DNA from: Pseudomonadota bacterium | Lineage (GTDB): Bacteria; Pseudomonadota; Alphaproteobacteria; Acetobacterales; Acetobacteraceae | Length of the DNA: 14,052 bases | Reading direction: 5' to 3' | Assembly: GCA_021826485.1 (NCBI GenBank) | Contig: JAKAZX010000055.1 | Span: forward strand, 1 to 14,052 | Shown here: positions 5,859 through 12,609 of the stretch, piece by piece | Layout: each line of letters opens with the position of its first letter | Numbering within the stretch: position 1 is the stretch's first letter | Made by a program: the position numbers and the translations under genes | The notes under the pieces: generated by a model | The model's input: the letters and a program-made list of their open reading frames with translations, nothing else | What the model was told of the DNA's origin: nothing | Databases searched by the model: none

Positions 5859-8122
5859 GCCCGTGCCCGCTCCACCTGATGCACGCCAGAGGAGGCGCGC
5901 AGCCCGGCGATCACGGTGGCGAGATGGCGCACGTCGCGCACCTCCACGTCCACCAGCAGTTCGAAGAACTCGCTCTGCCGGTTCACCACACGCAGATTGG
6001 CGATGGCGCCCTCGTGCTTGGCGATCGCGTTGGCGACGGTGGCGAGCGTGCCGGGCGCGTTCTGCGCGATCACGCTGATGCGGCCGGTGCGCCCCTCGCC
6101 GCGCGCGGTGCCGGCCGTGAACGCCGCCGGCTCCCAGTCCACCTCGATGAACCGCTCGGGCGTGGCGGCGAAGCTTTCCAGCGTCGGGCAGTCGCGGGCA
6201 TGGATCGTCACCCCCTTGCCGGTGGTGACGATGCCGACGATGCGGTCGCCCGGCAGCGGGTGGCAGCAGCCGGCGTAATGGATCGCCATGCCGGGCACCA
6301 GGCCGCTGATCGGCAGGTCGGCGGAGCGGCCGGCCGGCCGGCTGGACGGGCGCGGCGGCAGCGATGGCATCAGCCGCGGCGCGCGCGGCGCCTGCCGCAG
6401 CTCCGGATAGGCGGCGGTGACGACTTCCTTGGCGCCCAGATCGCCCTTGCCGACCGCCAGATAGAGGTCGGCCAGCGTCGCCTGCTTCAGCGGCTTCAGC
6501 GCGCCGTCCAACACCTTTTCCGATCCGTCCAGCCCTTCCTGGCGGAACGCCTTGGCGATCGCCGCCTTGCCGGCATCCAGATATTGCTGGCGCTGCTGCT
6601 GCTGGACGTAGCGGCGGATGCGCGCGCGCGCCTTGCCGGTGACGACGAACCGCTCCCATTGCGGGCTGGGTGTGCCGGCGCGGGAGGTGAGGATTTCCAC
6701 CTGATCGCCGTTCTGCAGCTCATGGCGCAGCGGCATCAGCCGGCCGTTGATCTTGGCGCCGACGCAGGTGTCGCCGACCTGCGAATGCACCGCATAGGCA
6801 AAGTCCACCGGCGTCGCACCGCGCGGCAACTGGATCAGTTGCCCCTTCGGCGTGAAGCAGAACACCTGATCCTGGTACAGTTCCAGGCGGGTGTTCTCCA
6901 GGAACTCGTCGGGGGTGGAGTTCTCCAGGATTTCCAGCAGGTCCTGCACCCAGCCGAACCGCGCCGCCTCCGCCGCCACCGCTTCCGGCTGCTTGTAGAG
7001 CCAGTGCGCGGCGACGCCCGCATCCGCGATCTCCTGCATCTGCAGCGTGCGGATCTGCACCTCGATCTTCTGGTTGCGCGGCTCGCGCAGCGTGACGCCG
7101 GTGTGCAGGCTCTGGTAGCCGTTGCTTTTCGGGGTGGAGATATAGTCCTTGAACCGGCCGGCGATCACCGGATAGGCGGCGTGCACGGCGCCCAGCGCGG
7201 CGTAGCACGCCTCCCGCGTCGGCACGACGATGCGGAACGCCATGATGTCGGAAAGCTGCTCGAACTGCACGTTGCGGCGCTGCATCTTCTCCCAGATCGA
7301 GAACGGCGACTTCTCGCGCCCCGTCACCTCCACCACCTCGACGCCGGCATCGCGGCAGACGCGGGCCAGCTCGTCGCGCACCTCCTCGATCACGTCCGCG
7401 CCCTGGCCGCGCAGGAAGTTCAGCCGCGCCTGGATGGTGTCGTGCGCCTCCGGCTCCAGTTGCGCGAAGGCCAGCGTCTGCAACTCGTTCTTCACCGCCT
7501 CCATGCCGATGCGCTCGGCGAGCGGGGCGTAGATGTCCATCGTCTCGCGCGCGATGCGCTTGCGCCGCTCCGGCTGCGGGACGAAATGCAGGGTGCGCAT
7601 GTTGTGCAGCCGGTCGGCGAGCTTCACCAGCAGCACGCGGATGTCGCGGCTCATCGCCAGCACCAGCTTGCGGAAGTTCTCCGCCTGCTTGGTGCGGTCC
7701 GATTGCAGTTCCAGCCGCGTCAGCTTGGTGACGCCGTCGGCCAGCAGCGCGATTTCATGGCCGAACTGTTGATCGATGTCGCGCAGGGTGATGCGCGTGT
7801 CCTCGATCGTGTCGTGCAGCAGGCCGGTGGCGATGCTGGCGGTATCCAGCCGGTAGCCGGCGAGGATGTCGGCGACCGCCAGCGGATGGCTGATATACGG
7901 GTCGCCGTTGTCGCGCCGCTGCATGCGGTGGGCGTCGTCGGCGAGCACATAGGCCCGCGAGATCAGATCGAGGTCGGCCCGCGGGTCATAGCCGCGCACG
8001 CGGGCCAGCAGGGCGGCGGCCGGGCGAGGCAGGCCGGGCGCAGGGGTGTCGGGGGCGGTGCTGGGGCCGTCCGGGGCGGGGCGCGCCGCGGCGCGCCAGA
8101 ACTCTGCTGCGCCGCCTGTCAT
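5855..8122 (-). CDS. rel: Bifunctional (p)ppGpp synthetase/hydrolase (Rel/SpoT)
   Basis: This enzyme makes and degrades the stringent-response alarmone. At 755 residues it has the full long-RSH layout. The hydrolase HD domain has GLLHDTIEDT at 100-109 (His103, Asp104). The synthetase domain has GRFKDYISTPKSNGYQSLHT at 322-341. TGS is at about 419-480 (VFCFTPKGQLIQLPRGATPV). The conserved-cysteine region has YAGCCHPLPGD and a later Cys near 600-640, and ACT covers the last 75 residues. The synthetase motif is RFKD (RxKD), the charge type found in bifunctional Rel/SpoT rather than synthetase-only RelA. The ATG at 8122 was chosen because AGGGGC lies just upstream, over the rpoZ stop. It gives a Pro/Ala-rich extension of about 40 residues before the conserved part. 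Order: rpoZ, 7 bases, rel, GTGA overlap, acpS. Confidence 0.96.
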   Translation of the reverse strand: MTGGAAEFWRAAARPAPDGPSTAPDTPAPGLPRPAAALLARVRGYDPRADLDLISRAYVLADDAHRMQRRDNGDPYISHPLAVADILAGYRLDTASIATGLLHDTIEDTRITLRDIDQQFGHEIALLADGVTKLTRLELQSDRTKQAENFRKLVLAMSRDIRVLLVKLADRLHNMRTLHFVPQPERRKRIARETMDIYAPLAERIGMEAVKNELQTLAFAQLEPEAHDTIQARLNFLRGQGADVIEEVRDELARVCRDAGVEVVEVTGREKSPFSIWEKMQRRNVQFEQLSDIMAFRIVVPTREACYAALGAVHAAYPVIAGRFKDYISTPKSNGYQSLHTGVTLREPRNQKIEVQIRTLQMQEIADAGVAAHWLYKQPEAVAAEAARFGWVQDLLEILENSTPDEFLENTRLELYQDQVFCFTPKGQLIQLPRGATPVDFAYAVHSQVGDTCVGAKINGRLMPLRHELQNGDQVEILTSRAGTPSPQWERFVVTGKARARIRRYVQQQQRQQYLDAGKAAIAKAFRQEGLDGSEKVLDGALKPLKQATLADLYLAVGKGDLGAKEVVTAAYPELRQAPRAPRLMPSLPPRPSSRPAGRSADLPISGLVPGMAIHYAGCCHPLPGDRIVGIVTTGKGVTIHARDCPTLESFAATPERFIEVDWEPAAFTAGTARGEGRTGRISVIAQNAPGTLATVANAIAKHEGAIANLRVVNRQSEFFELLVDVEVRDVRHLATVIAGLRASSGVHQVERARA

Positions 8123-8129
8123 TCCGCCC

Positions 8130-8540
8130 CTATCGCTTGCCGGCCGCCCCGCGCAACTCCGCCTCGATCGCCGCCTCGATATCCTCGGCGGGCAGGTCGT
8201 CATTCTCCACCGGCAGCGTCTGCGCCTCTTCCTCGGCGCTCACGTCCTGCAGGCCGAAGATGTTCTGATCGGTCGGGATCAGGTCCATCACTTCCTCGTC
8301 CGCCGGCTCCGGCTCCGGCGCGCGCGAGAGGGATTTCACCAAATCCTGCTCCAGCTTGGCCAGCGAAATCGTCTCGTCGGCGATCTCACGCAGCGCCACG
8401 ACCGGGTTCTTGTCGTCGTCGCGGTCCAGCGTCAGCTCCTCGCCGCGACTGAGGTTGCGCGCCCGCTGGGCGGCGAGCAGCACCAGCTCGAACCGGTTGG
8501 GGATTTTCTGGACGCAGTCCTCGACGGTCACGCGCGCCAT
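8130..8540 (-). CDS. rpoZ: DNA-directed RNA polymerase omega subunit
   Basis: Omega helps assemble RNA polymerase and, in many proteobacteria, forms part of a ppGpp-binding site. The 136-residue protein starts MARVTVEDCVQKIPNRFELV and holds the core AAQRARNLSRGEELTLDRDD and VVALREIADETISLAKLE within the first 70 residues. The second half is an acidic, low-complexity tail typical of alphaproteobacteria. The ATG at 8540 is preceded by GGAG at nine bases. It leads the operon from a recognisable promoter, and its neighbour rel makes the effector that acts on this subunit in enterobacteria. Confidence 0.95.
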   Translation of the reverse strand: MARVTVEDCVQKIPNRFELVLLAAQRARNLSRGEELTLDRDDDKNPVVALREIADETISLAKLEQDLVKSLSRAPEPEPADEEVMDLIPTDQNIFGLQDVSAEEEAQTLPVENDDLPAEDIEAAIEAELRGAAGKR

Positions 8541-8577
8541 GCGCTCAAGCTCCGGTCACTATGCGGGATAGCTTCAC

Positions 8578-8606
8578 AAGATAGGGGGACGGCGGCCGCG
8601 GGGCAA
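8578..8606 (-). promoter_or_regulatory. rpoZ promoter
   Basis: TTGCCC (8606-8601) and TATCTT (8583-8578) on the minus strand are separated by exactly 17 bases and lie about 40 bases before the rpoZ ATG. This is a credible housekeeping promoter for the whole rpoZ-rel-acpS string. Confidence 0.55.
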
Positions 8607-8609
8607 GCA

Positions 8610-8630
8610 CCATGCTGCAACACAGCATGG
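8610..8630. repeat. Perfect inverted repeat between rpoZ and the MotB/OmpA-like gene
   Basis: CCATGCTG (8610-8617) and CAGCATGG (8623-8630) form an eight-pair stem with a five-base loop (CAACA). It starts four bases upstream of the rpoZ -35 box and lies in the leader of the divergent gene. It could be an operator acting on both genes or an RNA hairpin in the plus-strand leader. Confidence 0.4.
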
Positions 8631-8666
8631 CAGGAATGCCCGGAATATGCGAGGAAGGGGCACCGC

Positions 8667-8673
8667 AGGAGAG
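8667..8673 (+). promoter_or_regulatory. Strong ribosome binding site of the leader ORF
   Basis: AGGAGAG lies seven bases (counted from AGGAG) before the ATG at 8679, an ideal Shine-Dalgarno placement. It is about 60 bases from the ATG of the MotB/OmpA-like gene, too far to serve that start directly. Confidence 0.5.
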
Positions 8674-8678
8674 CCGCC

Positions 8679-8729
8679 ATGCCGACCCGCCCCGTCCCGC
8701 ACACCCGCCCCGCCCGCCGGGCCGCCTGA
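8679..8729 (+). CDS. Candidate 16-codon leader peptide
   Basis: The ORF encodes MPTRPVPHTRPARRAA and stops (TGA) two bases before the ATG of the MotB/OmpA-like protein. It has the best ribosome binding site in the region, while the downstream gene has none, so reinitiation or ribosome shielding could control that gene. The peptide is half Pro and Arg, residues that can slow ribosomes. No known attenuator peptide is recognised. Chance is possible in such GC-rich DNA, but the combined spacing of RBS, ORF and next start argues for function. Confidence 0.45.
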   Translation: MPTRPVPHTRPARRAA

Positions 8730-8731
8730 GC

Positions 8732-10156
8732 ATGGCGCGGCGGCGAGGCGTCTCGGGCGAGGGGCTGAACGCCTGGCCGGGCTACGTGGACGCGCTGTCC
8801 ACGCTGCTCATGGTCATCATCTTCGTGCTGCTGGTGTTCGTGCTGGCGCAGGCGTTCCTGTCGGTCACCCTGTCCGGCCGGGATCAGGCGCTGGACCGGC
8901 TGAACCGGCAGATGGCCGAACTGTCGGACATGCTGTCGCTGGAGCGCGGGCGGTCGGGGGAGCTGCGGACCTCCCTCGCCCAGCTCAGCCGCGATTTGCA
9001 GGCTGCCACCGCCGCCCGCGACACACTGTCCCAGCAGCTTGCACAGTTGCGCGGCCAGGCCGACCGGCTGACCGCCGACCGCGACGCCCTGAAGGCCGAG
9101 CGCGACCGCCTGTCCGCCCGGCTGGCCGACGCCGATCTGCAGACCCGCGCCGCCCAGGCCCGCAACGGCGACCTGCAATCCCAGCTCGGCGAGGCGGTGA
9201 AGCGCGGCGATGCGACGGCGCAGGATGCCGCCTCCGCCGCGGCGCAACTGGCCGACACGCAGCGCCAGTTGCGCGCCGCCCAGGCGACGCTGGAGGAGAT
9301 GAAGCGCCAGCAGGCCGCACTCGACCGCACCGTGCAGACCGACAAGGCGACGCTGGAGGCGAAGCTGTCGGACCTGGCAAAGCTCGCCGAGCAGGTACGC
9401 AACCTGACCGCGCTGCGCGACGAGCTGGAGCGGCAGGCGCAGGACGCGGCGGTGCGCGCCACCACCGAGCAGGAGCGGCGGGAGGCGGTGGCGGCGCAAC
9501 TGGCGGAGGAGAAGAAGCTCGGCGACTCGGCGCGCGCGCAGATCGCGGCGATGAATGCCCAGCTTGCCGAACTGCGCGACCAGCTTGCCGCGGTCGGCAA
9601 GGCGCTGGATGCCTCGGAGGCGTCCGGCAAGGACAAGGACGTGCAGATCGCCAACCTCAGTTCGCGGCTGAACGTGGCCCTGGCGCAGAAGGTGGAGGAG
9701 CTGCAGCGCTACCGCAGCGACTTCTTCGGCCGGCTGCGCGAGGTGCTGGCCAACCGGCCGGGCATCCAGGTGGTCGGCGACCGCTTCGTGTTCCAGAGCG
9801 AGGTGCTGTTCCCGGTCGGCAGCGCCGACCTGACGCAGGCGGGCCAGGACGAGATCAACAAGCTGGCCAGCACGCTGAAGGACATCGCCAAGGAAATCCC
9901 GCCCGACGTGAACTGGCTGCTGCGCGTCGATGGCCACGCCGACAGGCAGCCGATCAGCGGCGGCGCCTTCGCCAGCAACTGGGAACTCTCGGCCGGCCGG
10001 GCGATCACCGTGGTCAAGCTGCTGATCGCCGACGGCATCCCGCCGAACCGGCTGGCGGCCACCGGCTTCGCCGATTTCCAGCCGCTCGACGCCGCCGACA
10101 CGCCGGACGCCTACGCCAAGAACCGCCGCATCGAAATCCGGCTGACCGACCGTTAG
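8732..10156 (+). CDS. MotB/OmpA-like peptidoglycan-binding membrane protein with long coiled coil
   Basis: The 474-residue protein is probably anchored in the inner membrane by one helix, with its body in the periplasm. The N-terminus has basic residues, then WPGYVDALSTLLMVIIFVLL and LVFVLAQAFLS at about 15-45. Asp20 sits at the start of the helix, like the proton-carrying Asp of MotB, TolR and ExbD. Residues about 50-340 are an Ala/Leu/Arg/Gln/Glu-rich coiled coil. The C-terminal OmpA-type domain (about 352-474) has FQSEVLFPVGSADLT, VDGHAD, NWELSAGRAITVV, TGFADFQPL and NRRIEIRL. Similar proteins are annotated in alphaproteobacteria as peptidoglycan-binding or chemotaxis MotB-like. No MotA/TolQ partner is adjacent, so a stator role is uncertain. 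The ATG at 8732 fits the conserved N-terminus; the frame is open back to 8612 but without ribosome binding sites. Confidence 0.88.
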   Translation: MARRRGVSGEGLNAWPGYVDALSTLLMVIIFVLLVFVLAQAFLSVTLSGRDQALDRLNRQMAELSDMLSLERGRSGELRTSLAQLSRDLQAATAARDTLSQQLAQLRGQADRLTADRDALKAERDRLSARLADADLQTRAAQARNGDLQSQLGEAVKRGDATAQDAASAAAQLADTQRQLRAAQATLEEMKRQQAALDRTVQTDKATLEAKLSDLAKLAEQVRNLTALRDELERQAQDAAVRATTEQERREAVAAQLAEEKKLGDSARAQIAAMNAQLAELRDQLAAVGKALDASEASGKDKDVQIANLSSRLNVALAQKVEELQRYRSDFFGRLREVLANRPGIQVVGDRFVFQSEVLFPVGSADLTQAGQDEINKLASTLKDIAKEIPPDVNWLLRVDGHADRQPISGGAFASNWELSAGRAITVVKLLIADGIPPNRLAATGFADFQPLDAADTPDAYAKNRRIEIRLTDR

Positions 10157-10230
10157 GGTCCGGCCCCCCTCCGCCGCCCTGGATTTGCCCGTTGACCCGG
10201 AAAAATTGCCCGTCCGGACATGACATCCGT

Positions 10231-10262
10231 GCCCGCTGCGGTTCGTGACGCCGCAGGCGGGC
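10231..10262 (+). terminator. GC-rich hairpin after the MotB/OmpA-like gene
   Basis: GCCCGCTGCGG (10231-10241) pairs with CCGCAGGCGGGC (10251-10262) with a single bulged base and a nine-base loop, an eleven-pair stem. No T-run follows, so it is either a terminator that works without a U-tract or a structured element in the leader of the next gene. The rest of the 182-base spacer holds a repeated TTGCCCGT (10185-10192, 10206-10213) and no clear promoter. Confidence 0.4.
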
Positions 10263-10338
10263 CGCGCCGCAACGGCACGGTCGGCCATGCGCGGCTGCCG
10301 CTTGTTCCGTCCCTCCCCGCCGCCTATCAGTGCGCGCC

Positions 10339-10881
10339 ATGCGCGCCCCCGTGATCCTGTCCGTCCTCGCTGTCCTGCTGGCCCTGCCCGCCTTCGCCGA
10401 CACCGTGCCGAAGCCGCCGCCGCACAAGCCGAAGCCGGGCGGCCCGCAGGCCATCGGCACGTTCGAGGACTGGACCGCCGCGACCAACAAGGAAGCCGGG
10501 CAGACGGTCTGCTATGCCTTCACCCGCGCCCGCAGCTCCTCCCCCGATCTGCCCAACCGCGGCGACGTGGTGCTGACGGTGACGGAGCGGCCGTCGGGCC
10601 GCGATGCCGTGGCGATCTCCGCCGGCTTCACCTTCGCCGCCAATGCCGCCGGCAAGCTCGATGTCGATGGCACGGAATTCGACCTCTACACCGCGCAGCG
10701 CTCCGCCTTCGCCCGCGACGGCCATGCCGCGGCGCGCGCGATGGAGCATGGCAAGCAGGCGGTGGCGCATCTGCCCGGCCCGAAATCCGCTGACGTTGCC
10801 GATACGTTCAGCCTGAAGGGCTTCGCGCCGGCCTATGCCGCGATCGTCAAGCGCTGTCCGCCGGGCAAGGCGGGAACGTGA
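10339..10881 (+). CDS. Secreted IalB-like (invasion-associated locus B family) protein
   Basis: A 180-residue exported protein. The signal peptide MRAPVILSVLAVLLALPAFA is followed by a likely cleavage at AFA|DT and a Pro/Lys-rich linker (residues 22-36). The mature domain has the family pattern: an early Trp (FEDWTAA), Cys58 in QTVCYAF, then the beta-rich middle, a DTFSLKGFAPAYAAI motif near the end and a last Cys in KRCPPG that may pair with Cys58. The family is named from Bartonella but is widespread in harmless alphaproteobacteria, so a virulence role should not be inferred. The ATG at 10339 starts the signal peptide directly; a GTG at 10330 adds three residues. Neither has a clear ribosome binding site. 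Its stop shares GTGA with the rlmN start. Confidence 0.75.
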   Translation: MRAPVILSVLAVLLALPAFADTVPKPPPHKPKPGGPQAIGTFEDWTAATNKEAGQTVCYAFTRARSSSPDLPNRGDVVLTVTERPSGRDAVAISAGFTFAANAAGKLDVDGTEFDLYTAQRSAFARDGHAAARAMEHGKQAVAHLPGPKSADVADTFSLKGFAPAYAAIVKRCPPGKAGT

Positions 10882-12068
10882 GCGCGGCGCTCGACCTGAC
10901 AGAGAGCGAGCGCGCACGCATCCTGGCGAAAACGGCCCGCTTCGCCCCGCCGCCGGCAGCACTGGCCGACGGGCGGCGCGATCTGGTGGGCCTGACGCGG
11001 CCGGAACTGGCCGCCGAACTCGCCGCGATCGGCGAGGCCCCGTTCCGCGCCAAGCAGCTCTGGCACTGGATCTATCACCAGGGGGCGACGGATTTCGCGC
11101 GCATGTCCACGATCGCGCGGCCGTTGCAGCAGAAGCTGGCGGCGCATTTCGTGATCGGCCGACCGGACGTGGCGGCCGAGCAGACCAGCGCCGACGAATC
11201 GCGGAAATTCCTGTTCCGCTTCCGCGACGGGCAGGAGGCGGAAACCGTCTACATCCCCGACCGGCAGGAAGATCGCGGTGCCGTCTGCATCTCCTCGCAG
11301 GTCGGCTGCACGCTGGCCTGCCGCTTCTGCCACACCGGTACGCAGGCGCTGGTGCGCAATCTCGGCGCGGCGGAGATCGTCGGGCAGTTCATGGCGGCGC
11401 GCGATGCCTATGGCGAATGGCCCAGCCCGAAGGGCGAGACGCCGCGGCTGCTTTCAACCATCGTCCTGATGGGCATGGGCGAGCCGCTGTACAACTACGA
11501 GAATGTCGCCCGCGCCATGACCATCGTGATGGACAACGAGGGCATCGCGCTGTCGCGCCGGCGCATCACGCTGTCCACCTCGGGCGTGGTGCCGATGATG
11601 GACCGCGCAGGGGCGGAGCTTGGCGTCAACCTCGCGGTGTCGCTGCACGCCGTCACCGACGAATTGCGCGACGAGCTGGTGCCGCTCAACCGCAAATATC
11701 CGATCGCCGACCTGATCGCGGCGTGCCGGCGCTATCCGGGCGCGTCCAATGCGCGGCGCATCACCTTCGAATACGTGATGCTCGCCGGCATCAACGATTC
11801 GCCGGCCGAGGCGCGGGCGCTGGTGAAGCTGATCGCCGGGCTGCCGGCCAAGGTGAACCTGATCCCGTTCAATCCCTGGCCGGGCAGCCCCTATGCGACC
11901 AGCACGCCGGCGGCGATCGCGCGGTTTGCCGGCATCGTGATGGATGCCGGCTATGCGGCCCCGGTGCGCACGCCGCGCGGGCGCGACATTCTCGCCGCCT
12001 GCGGCCAGTTGCGCACCGAAAGCCGCCGCGCCGCGCCGGCGCTTCAGACCACTTCCAGCCCGACCTGA
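10878..12068 (+). CDS. rlmN: 23S rRNA A2503 / tRNA A37 C2-methyltransferase
   Basis: RlmN is a radical-SAM enzyme that methylates C2 of A2503 in 23S rRNA and of A37 in some tRNAs. The 396-residue protein has the cluster motif CTLACRFC (Cys144, Cys148, Cys151), preceded by GAVCISSQVG. The SAM-binding GMGEPLYNYENV and STSGVVP follow, and the methyl-carrying Cys375 lies in ILAACGQL. All residues needed for activity are visible. The N-terminal part (FRAKQLWHWIYHQGATDFARM) is the usual RNA-binding accessory domain. The tail after CGQL is about 18 residues and Ala/Ser/Thr-rich. The GTG start at 10878 overlaps the stop of the IalB-like gene. The last 25 bases overlap the 3' end of ohr on the opposite strand. 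Confidence 0.97.
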   Translation: MSAALDLTESERARILAKTARFAPPPAALADGRRDLVGLTRPELAAELAAIGEAPFRAKQLWHWIYHQGATDFARMSTIARPLQQKLAAHFVIGRPDVAAEQTSADESRKFLFRFRDGQEAETVYIPDRQEDRGAVCISSQVGCTLACRFCHTGTQALVRNLGAAEIVGQFMAARDAYGEWPSPKGETPRLLSTIVLMGMGEPLYNYENVARAMTIVMDNEGIALSRRRITLSTSGVVPMMDRAGAELGVNLAVSLHAVTDELRDELVPLNRKYPIADLIAACRRYPGASNARRITFEYVMLAGINDSPAEARALVKLIAGLPAKVNLIPFNPWPGSPYATSTPAAIARFAGIVMDAGYAAPVRTPRGRDILAACGQLRTESRRAAPALQTTSSPT

Positions 12069-12457
12069 ATATTGCCGCGCGTCGCCTTGGAATAGGGGCA
12101 CACTTCGGTATGCGCGCGGTTCACCAGCCGCTCGGCGGTCATGCGGTCCACGCCCTCGACATGCGTGCGCAGCACCACCGCAAGGAAGAAGCCGGTGGCG
12201 TTCATGTCGATCGTCACCTTGGCGGTCACGGTCACGCTGCTCACCGGCAGCTTTTCCTGACGCGCCAGATATTCGACGGCGCCGCCGAAGCAGGCGGAAT
12301 AGCCGGCGGCGAAGAACTGCTCGGGATTGGTGGCGCCCGGCTTGCCCGGACCGCCGATGTCCTTGGGGACGGACAGGTCGAATTTCAGCAGCCCGTCGCT
12401 GCTCTCGACATGGCCGTTGCGGCCGCCGGTGGTGGTGGCGGTGGCGACATAGGGCAT
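12044..12457 (-). CDS. ohr: Organic hydroperoxide resistance protein (OsmC/Ohr family)
   Basis: Ohr is a cytoplasmic thiol peroxidase that reduces organic (fatty acid) hydroperoxides, usually with dihydrolipoyl groups as reductant. The 137 residues fit the family. The two catalytic cysteines are Cys56 in GYSACFGGA and Cys120 in AHTEVCPYSKATRGN. The supporting Arg13 (GGRNG) and Glu46 (NPEQFF) are present. HTEVCPYSKATRGNI points to Ohr rather than OsmC. The ATG at 12457 has GGAGA about seven bases upstream. No ohrR regulator gene is in view, and I see no AT-rich OhrR-type palindrome in the 152-base divergent region, so its control is unknown. It converges on and overlaps rlmN. Confidence 0.93.
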   Translation of the reverse strand: MPYVATATTTGGRNGHVESSDGLLKFDLSVPKDIGGPGKPGATNPEQFFAAGYSACFGGAVEYLARQEKLPVSSVTVTAKVTIDMNATGFFLAVVLRTHVEGVDRMTAERLVNRAHTEVCPYSKATRGNIQVGLEVV

Positions 12458-12609
12458 GCGTGTCTCCTTCGTGGTTCCCGGCCGGCGATCGTGGCCCGCC
12501 GCCGGGCAGATGTGGTACTGCGCCGCCGCGGGTTAAGGGCGCAAGAGGGCCTGGAGGCGGGGGCGTTCGCCTGTCACTCTGCACACAGCGACGGGACGGG
12601 GGATGCGGA

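Noticed and set aside
4524..8452. Two long plus-strand open frames (4524-5879 and 5879-8452) opposite rnc/lepB/acpS/rel
   Set aside because: Antisense shadows caused by codon bias; no domain is recognisable and they span several well-identified genes on the other strand.
8612..8731. Upstream ATG (8612) that would extend the MotB/OmpA-like protein by 40 residues
   Set aside because: There is no ribosome binding site, the ATG lies inside the inverted repeat, and the conserved N-terminus begins at MARRRG (8732).
8528..10288. 586-codon open frame on the minus strand opposite the MotB/OmpA-like gene
   Set aside because: It mirrors a GC-rich coding sequence and has His/Gln/Arg-rich low-information translation; the plus-strand frame has clear TM, coiled-coil and OmpA domains.
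12458..12609. OhrR operator or promoters in the ohr / hydratase divergent region
   Set aside because: No AT-rich palindrome and no convincing -35/-10 pair in either direction; only a small GCCCG/CGGGC hairpin (12494-12507).
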